Positions 59,049 through 64,000 of a stretch of 64,000 nucleotides of DNA are shown here, in pieces. A program made the translations under genes and the position numbers. Numbering within the stretch: position 1 is the stretch's first letter; each line of letters begins with the position of its first letter. The notes below the pieces were generated by a model. The model was not told where the DNA came from. It worked only from the letters and a program-made list of their open reading frames with translations, and searched no databases. Source of the stretch: Nakaseomyces glabratus (Eukaryota > Ascomycota > Saccharomycetes > Saccharomycetales > Saccharomycetaceae); contig NC_088962.1 of assembly GCF_010111755.1 (NCBI RefSeq), positions 1,116,001 through 1,180,000 of the forward strand, written 5' to 3'.

Positions 59049-59870
59049 TCAAAACTTCGTTCTTCTCTTTCTACCGGTAAACTTGGAGTCATGAGCAACC
59101 TGTCTACCACGCCTTCTCATAAGTTCCTTCTTTCTCATAATGAAATTCTTCTTCGATTCACCTAGTAATGTCTTCGACTGTTTATGTCTTGGTTCTTTTG
59201 AGTCTACATCAGTAGCATCCATGGTAACACCTTCCAGGTTAACTTGCTTTTCTTCGTTACTTGGAGAACCAGAACTCAACACAAGATAGTACTTCTTATT
59301 CTTCTTCGATTCTGGATCGTCAATTACTAAACCACCGCTGAAACCAGCGACCTTAGCAGCCTGCAATATCTGATCAACTTGGTCATCGTTCTTTGGATAG
59401 AATTGTGCAACAAACTTACCACCTTTCTTCAATGCTGCAAATAAACCGTTGAAAAATCTCATTAATCTTCTCTTCGGGTCATTGTATGAAGTGTCAGCAT
59501 TACATAGCCATTGGATCGCACTGATACTTATAGCTGCATCAAATGTACCAGGTCTGAATGGTATACCTTGACCCATATCCTGCAACATCAGGTCTCCTTC
59601 CAGCTCTCTAGTTAAACCGGTAGCCAACATGCTTGGAGATATATCTAGACCGCACCACACATGCCCTTCCTCAGTTAAAATTTCACCACTTAAACCAGAA
59701 CCACAACCGATATCTAATATGAAAGAGTTAGGCTCAATATTTAAAAGCTCCAAAGAACGTAAGGTCATTTTAGCCTGAATATGCTGCACTCTGGTAGATG
59801 CAGTATATTTCTTTGATTCCGAATCATTATAAAAGATCTCCGGTGGTGCAAGCTCTTCGGGACGAGACAT
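59049..59870 (-). CDS. BUD23: 18S rRNA m7G methyltransferase Bud23
   Basis: 273 aa, ATG at 59870 (S. cerevisiae 275 aa). Bud23 with Trm112 methylates G1575 of 18S rRNA and helps small-subunit export. The N-terminus MSRPEELAPPEIFYND is conserved. SAM motif I is ILDIGCGSGL (51-60); later motifs CGLDISPSML and AISISAIQWLCNAD follow. The C-terminus is a basic nuclear/nucleolar tail (KKELMRRRGR ... GRKRR). A PAC element lies upstream. Confidence 0.98.
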   Translation of the reverse strand: MSRPEELAPPEIFYNDSESKKYTASTRVQHIQAKMTLRSLELLNIEPNSFILDIGCGSGLSGEILTEEGHVWCGLDISPSMLATGLTRELEGDLMLQDMGQGIPFRPGTFDAAISISAIQWLCNADTSYNDPKRRLMRFFNGLFAALKKGGKFVAQFYPKNDDQVDQILQAAKVAGFSGGLVIDDPESKKNKKYYLVLSSGSPSNEEKQVNLEGVTMDATDVDSKEPRHKQSKTLLGESKKNFIMRKKELMRRRGRQVAHDSKFTGRKRRTKF

Positions 59871-60279
59871 CTTTTGTGCTGTTCTTGCTTACTTTTGATT
59901 TACCGAGTACTTTATGGATAAAGAACGCTTCAAAACATAGATCAACTTCAAGCTCATCGCATAAATCTTTTCAACATTTTATGTCTTCTTGTCTGAATTT
60001 TTTCAAAATTTTCTTCTTTAGAAGCGATGCCCTCAGATCATAAAAACGAATTTAACTACACTTAAGGTACAATAATGTAATAAGTAGGATGAAAGTACAA
60101 GACATTTAGCCATTCCGATGATCTATCTTCATTACTGCTAGAAAACTTGATGCCACGATTGCTTCATCTGATAATACCAGAAAATGACCAATTCGACCGA
60201 ATATTTCCATCTTTGCAAGTAAAATTGAGCTCTCTAATTTTCAAAATAAATATTCTATAAATTACAAGTATTTAATCCA
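59871..60279. promoter_or_regulatory. BUD23 promoter with PAC and RRPE-like elements
   Basis: GCTCATCGC (59952-59960) lies about 80 bp upstream of the BUD23 ATG. An RRPE-like CAAAATTTTC lies near 60004-60013. The same spacer holds the 3' flank of FSF1. Confidence 0.75.
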
Positions 60280-61263
60280 TTATATACCTCTGTTAAAGTA
60301 AACAGTTTCAATTTCTTTTCCGTTCTTATCCTTTTTACCATGCAGATCATCTTCCAGGCTTTTTAGTTGGATCGCTTGCTTTTGTGGGAAGATAGCAAGG
60401 GCAAATGGCAGTGCAGAGAACATGGTAGTGGCTATCAGACCCAAGTTAACCATTGTTTGAAAACCCATTGACTTATTCTTTAGGAAACCCCGTTGTAATC
60501 TCACCAAGATCAATGGTGGAATGACCATAGTTGGCGTAGCATTAATGACCCTACTTAGAGCTGTTTCACCGACAGCAAAAAAGGCCGCTTTCTTTGATTT
60601 ACCTACTTCCTCACCATGCTCATCAAATACAGAGATACCCTTTTGAATCTCATTACCTCTCATCAAGAATACATTAACTATACCAGCTGACACAACGGCA
60701 GCAAATGGAACTAATCTCCCAAGAATCAATCTAGTGTGTGGTTGGATGTTTTTCAGCTTGGGCACAAGGTTATTTAGACCCAGGGCAACACCACAGGAAG
60801 CAGTAACAGCGGCTGCATAATTTGTCACCAATTGGGTGGTGGACATTGGGTGTGATTTGTTGGCGTTTGCAGAATTCACTGCGACATTTAGGGACTGATT
60901 AGCCCATTGCCAAAACACAGTCCCGGCCGTACCCAACCCTGGTGTCAACATACCAACTGTGACTACTAAATTGGAAAGCACACAAGAGGACATTCTAAAT
61001 GGTAATAGAACAGTTTCACCGGTGTCAGGATGCACAGTTGAATCCAACTGTTTCTTCGCACGCCAGAATTCAGGCGTAGTGTGCTTTAGCTCACCGTGAC
61101 GGTACTTAGAGATGATGTCCTTGGCCCTGTTAAGATCGCTACTGGTGGTCAACAACATAGTAGGGTCTGATATCTCAGCACAATGACGCACACGACCCCA
61201 GTACGTATTCAAATCAAACCGAGACTCCGGTAGCGGTATAGGTCCTGTAATTGACGATGCCAT
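60280..61263 (-). CDS. FSF1: Sideroflexin-family mitochondrial carrier Fsf1
   Basis: 327 aa, ATG at 61263, the same length as S. cerevisiae Fsf1. Sideroflexins are inner-membrane proteins; human SFXN1 imports serine, and Fsf1 is a putative relative. The conserved HPDTGE motif is at 78-83, followed by LLPFRMSSCVLSN and four or five hydrophobic segments (about 90-310). The N-terminal FDLNTYWGRVRHCAEISDP is typical of the family. It is divergent from YTM1 as in YOR271-272. Confidence 0.96.
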   Translation of the reverse strand: MASSITGPIPLPESRFDLNTYWGRVRHCAEISDPTMLLTTSSDLNRAKDIISKYRHGELKHTTPEFWRAKKQLDSTVHPDTGETVLLPFRMSSCVLSNLVVTVGMLTPGLGTAGTVFWQWANQSLNVAVNSANANKSHPMSTTQLVTNYAAAVTASCGVALGLNNLVPKLKNIQPHTRLILGRLVPFAAVVSAGIVNVFLMRGNEIQKGISVFDEHGEEVGKSKKAAFFAVGETALSRVINATPTMVIPPLILVRLQRGFLKNKSMGFQTMVNLGLIATTMFSALPFALAIFPQKQAIQLKSLEDDLHGKKDKNGKEIETVYFNRGI

Positions 61264-62162
61264 AGTTGTATATTCGGGTTACCTAATTTTGCTTTGGTTT
61301 ATTATTTACTGATACGAACAAGCCAATTACAAAGTTGTATCATCTACTTGCTTATCAAGAACCCTCTCTCCATTATATAGTTATTTAGGTAGAGACATTT
61401 CGAGAAATGAGTCAAGAATTTTTCTTTTTCCAGCTCTAATAAAGGACCGGCATCGGTGCCCTTCCCACTTGAACAAAGCAATCACCAAAGAAAAAAGTTT
61501 TCATCACATGAAATTTTTTTCCCATCTTATCATCCAGTGCAAGAGGAAGTATAAATAGTGGGTATGTTGGTGATTTCTTCTGTACTCTTGGTTTCCATTA
61601 TTTCTTTCAGTTACTTGTCTTTTTCTTTGTTTGCTGTTTTTAAGAGGACCGATACGAAATATTTAAATGCCTTCTATTCACTGTGCCATCTTTTTCAAGT
61701 AGTTAGATGATCAGAGGGGAAAAGAAGCGCTAGATCAAATTTTTCGAATGAGCGTCCTCATACTGTTCATGGTAATTCGTTTGCTTAGAGACACATCTAT
61801 TCATAATTTGGCCATGATCGGTAACTGCGCGATTTGAACATTAAATTTCTATATACTTTTATATTAAAAAAATTTGGGAATGGACAGTACTATCTTGCGC
61901 CGTTGACATATAATAGGCCACTGTATCCACGCTATCTTGTTATAAAATACCTTTTCATAGCTCATTAGTGCGATGAGCTTGTTTCAAATTTTTCAGTCCT
62001 GAAAAAAAGGCCACTTGAAAAAAAAAAAAAAAATTTCAGCTCATCGCATCGCAAAAATTTTCATAATAGTGTACTTCATAGCGGAAAGTGCTTCCTTGTA
62101 TTTAAGTGTTTAGTATTGATCCTTTCTTCTGATAAAGCTCCAAAATAACAACAAGCACAACA
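61264..62162. promoter_or_regulatory. Divergent FSF1/YTM1 promoter with two PAC and an RRPE
   Basis: GCGATGAGC (61970-61978) and GCTCATCGC (62039-62047) are inverted PAC copies 60 bp apart. AAAAATTTT (62053-62061) follows the second. An A-tract lies just upstream (62018-62033). They are 100-190 bp from the YTM1 ATG and probably serve YTM1 rather than FSF1. Confidence 0.8.
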
Positions 62163-63536
62163 ATGTCTACTGATACAAGCCAAGTTAAAGTAAAGTTTTT
62201 CACCCGTGAGAAGGATGAGAGCTTACATGTGGATGATGTCCCCATGTATGCTCCCATCTCATTGAAGAGATATGGTCTATCTGAAATTGTCAACCATTTA
62301 TTGGAGAGTGAGACCCCTATTCCATTTGATTTCTTGATTGACGGTGAGCTGTTGCGTACATCTCTTCAAGAGTACTTGACCAAGAAAGGTTTGTCAAGTG
62401 AAACTACACTTACAGTCGAGTATACTAGGGCCGTTCTACCGCCATCTTTCCTAGCAAACTTTAACAACGACGATTGGGTCAGTGCTCTGGATGTCAGCGA
62501 CGATTTCAGACATATCTACAGTGGGTCTTATGACGGTGTGGTGCGTACTTGGAATATGTCAGGAAAAGTCGAGAAACAATACAGCGGACATACTGGTGCC
62601 GTTAAAGCTGTCAAGTACATTTCCAATACAAGAATTGTATCCGCTGGTAATGATCGTTCTTTGAGATTATGGAAAACTAAGAATGATGATGGTAGTGTGA
62701 GTAATAATACTGGTGATGAGAATGACGAAGAGAATATCGAAGATGGTAAGACTCTAGCTATCTTGGAAGGCCACAAAGCTCCCGTTGTCTCTCTAGATGT
62801 GGCCTCCAACTCTAGAATATTATCTGCATCTTATGATAATACTGTGGCTCTATGGTCCACTATATATAAGGAGATGACAGCCATTGATCATCTTGAAGAA
62901 ATCCAGAACCCAAACAACAAAATATCAACCGCTGCAAAGAAAAGAAGAAAGCTGACTTTGAAGGACGGTACGATCAGAAGACGTGCTCCATTGTCCTTGC
63001 TTGAATCCCACACAGGCCCTGTTGAACAAGTCATCTTTGACCATGGCGACAACACTGTCGGTTATTCTGTTTCACAGGATCACACAATAAAAACTTGGGA
63101 TTTAGTGACAGCCAGATGTATCGATACCAAGACCACTTCTTATCCACTACTATCTATAGCACAAATGCCAACTCTAAACTTACTAGCATGTGGCTCAAGT
63201 GTAAGACATATTACTTTGCATGATCCTCGTGTATCATCTTCCGCTAAGATCACTCAAAAGCAACTCGTAGGACATAAGAACTTTGTTGTTGGTCTGGATA
63301 CCTGCTCTGAAAACGAATACTTGTTATGCTCTGCTTCTCATGATGGTACAGTCAAAGTATGGGATGTCAGATCGACCTCTCCAATGTATACTATAACAAG
63401 ACAAGATCCAACAGTAGAAAAAGGTGTAAACGATAAAGTTTTTGCTGTTAAGTGGGCTAAAAGCATAGGTATCATCAGCGGTGGTCAAGACAAGAAAATT
63501 CAAATAAATAAAGGTGATAATATCTTCAAGAACTAA
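62163..63536 (+). CDS. YTM1: 60S biogenesis WD-repeat protein Ytm1
   Basis: 457 aa, ATG at 62163 (S. cerevisiae 460 aa). Ytm1 (WDR12) forms the Nop7-Erb1-Ytm1 complex in pre-60S particles and is removed by the AAA ATPase Rea1 through its N-terminal ubiquitin-like domain (about 8-95). Seven WD40 repeats follow, with clear GH...WD/W spacings (GSYDGVVRTWNMS, AGNDRSLRLWK, SYDNTVALW, SQDHTIKTWD, SHDGTVKVWD). An acidic loop at 180-195 and a basic KKRRK segment interrupt the propeller. Confidence 0.98.
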   Translation: MSTDTSQVKVKFFTREKDESLHVDDVPMYAPISLKRYGLSEIVNHLLESETPIPFDFLIDGELLRTSLQEYLTKKGLSSETTLTVEYTRAVLPPSFLANFNNDDWVSALDVSDDFRHIYSGSYDGVVRTWNMSGKVEKQYSGHTGAVKAVKYISNTRIVSAGNDRSLRLWKTKNDDGSVSNNTGDENDEENIEDGKTLAILEGHKAPVVSLDVASNSRILSASYDNTVALWSTIYKEMTAIDHLEEIQNPNNKISTAAKKRRKLTLKDGTIRRRAPLSLLESHTGPVEQVIFDHGDNTVGYSVSQDHTIKTWDLVTARCIDTKTTSYPLLSIAQMPTLNLLACGSSVRHITLHDPRVSSSAKITQKQLVGHKNFVVGLDTCSENEYLLCSASHDGTVKVWDVRSTSPMYTITRQDPTVEKGVNDKVFAVKWAKSIGIISGGQDKKIQINKGDNIFKN

Positions 63537-63868
63537 TAATACATATAATTCTTAACATTGCATATCATATAAACTCTGTAAACAATACTCTAACATTTTC
63601 TAGAAGACAAAAGTGTCTCTGTTTCCATGCAATTCAGACAATTTATATATGAGCAGCCATTTTTAAACCATGCAAAAGTAGTTTAGGCATCATTTTATAT
63701 CAAGATGAATTAAAATCTAATGAAATTATTAATTTCTGTGCAAATTATTAGTTCTATAATGAATGTTATATAAACGAAATATGTATATAAGAATAAAAAT
63801 ATTAAACCAAAACCCAAGAGCAAAAGTATTCAATTTTTTAAAAATTTAAAGCAAATCGAAAAAAAGGA
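63537..63868. other. Convergent YTM1/TPO4-like intergenic region
   Basis: 332 bp of AT-rich 3' flank, nothing recognised. Confidence 0.6.
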
Positions 63869-64000
63869 CTATACCATTCTAGAGGAGTTTTCTGAAGACT
63901 CATCGAATGCACTACCACTGTCTGCCATATTATACATTTCATCAGTTGGCTTTTGATGACTGGCTGTTTGTGATAAATTATTGGTTGCAACCTTACGAAC
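63869..64000 (-). CDS. TPO4: C-terminal tip of a membrane transporter, probably Tpo4
   Basis: Only the last 43 codons and the TAG stop (63869-63871) are in the window. The peptide is hydrophilic, Ser/Asn-rich and ends SSENSSRMV, like the cytosolic tail of a transporter. It carries no diagnostic motif. The call to the polyamine/drug:H+ antiporter TPO4 (YOR273C) rests on gene order after FSF1-YTM1 and on the minus-strand orientation. Confidence 0.5.
   Translation of the reverse strand, partial: VRKVATNNLSQTASHQKPTDEMYNMADSGSAFDESSENSSRMV

Overview
This is a gene-dense eukaryotic chromosome segment from a budding yeast of the Saccharomycetaceae. The genes are compact and no CDS needs an intron. 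Their proteins match the Saccharomyces cerevisiae proteome at high identity, and an intron-bearing tRNA-Lys(UUU) is present. The order is a mosaic of S. cerevisiae blocks: YOR058-YOR070 (ASE1 to GYP1), RPF2 (YKR081), PAN5-SSZ1 (YHR063-064), YMR196-YMR207 (YMR196W to the HFA1/ACC1 position), RRT12-IMG1-BUD23 (YCR045-047) and FSF1-YTM1-TPO4 (YOR271-273). From memory this order, with PFK2 next to ACC1 and TPO4 a few genes on, fits chromosome L of Nakaseomyces (Candida) glabrata or a very close relative. That species call is recall plus inference, not a database result.

Layout: 1-1630 is the 5' part of ASE1, cut by the window edge. Then come tRNA-Lys, LPL1, SLD7, a YOR062C-like gene with a 1.9 kb promoter, YNG1, CYT1, MSA1, ALG8, VPS5 and GYP1 (to 21 kb). 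RPF2, PAN5 and SSZ1 follow to 26.5 kb. YMR196W, VTI1, CIK1, CLN1, ROT1, RAD14, ERG2, INP1, PFK2 and ACC1 fill 28.3-55.4 kb. RRT12, IMG1, BUD23, FSF1, YTM1 and the 3' tip of a TPO4-like transporter gene end the window. Starts were placed at the first plausible ATG; several open frames run further upstream only through non-ATG codons.

There are no operons, but functional themes recur. RPF2, BUD23 and YTM1 (ribosome assembly) and SSZ1 (ribosome-associated chaperone) all have PAC (GCTCATCGC) and RRPE-like A/T motifs upstream. MSA1 and CLN1 act at G1/S; ASE1 and CIK1 act on the spindle; VPS5, GYP1 and VTI1 act in endosome/Golgi traffic. CYT1, PFK2, ACC1, ERG2 and PAN5 are core metabolism.

I found no mobile element, CRISPR array, centromere or unknown multi-gene system. 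The most interesting signal is a basic, presequence-like open extension of up to 58 codons upstream of the ACC1 ATG. It could give a mitochondrial isoform from a non-AUG start. Other points of note are a CGGANNA (Rgt1-type) cluster upstream of the YOR062C-like gene, three TAGCCGCC (Ume6/URS1) elements upstream of SSZ1, Tbf1-type octamers around short tandem repeats upstream of MSA1, and two strong inverted repeats in intergenic DNA.
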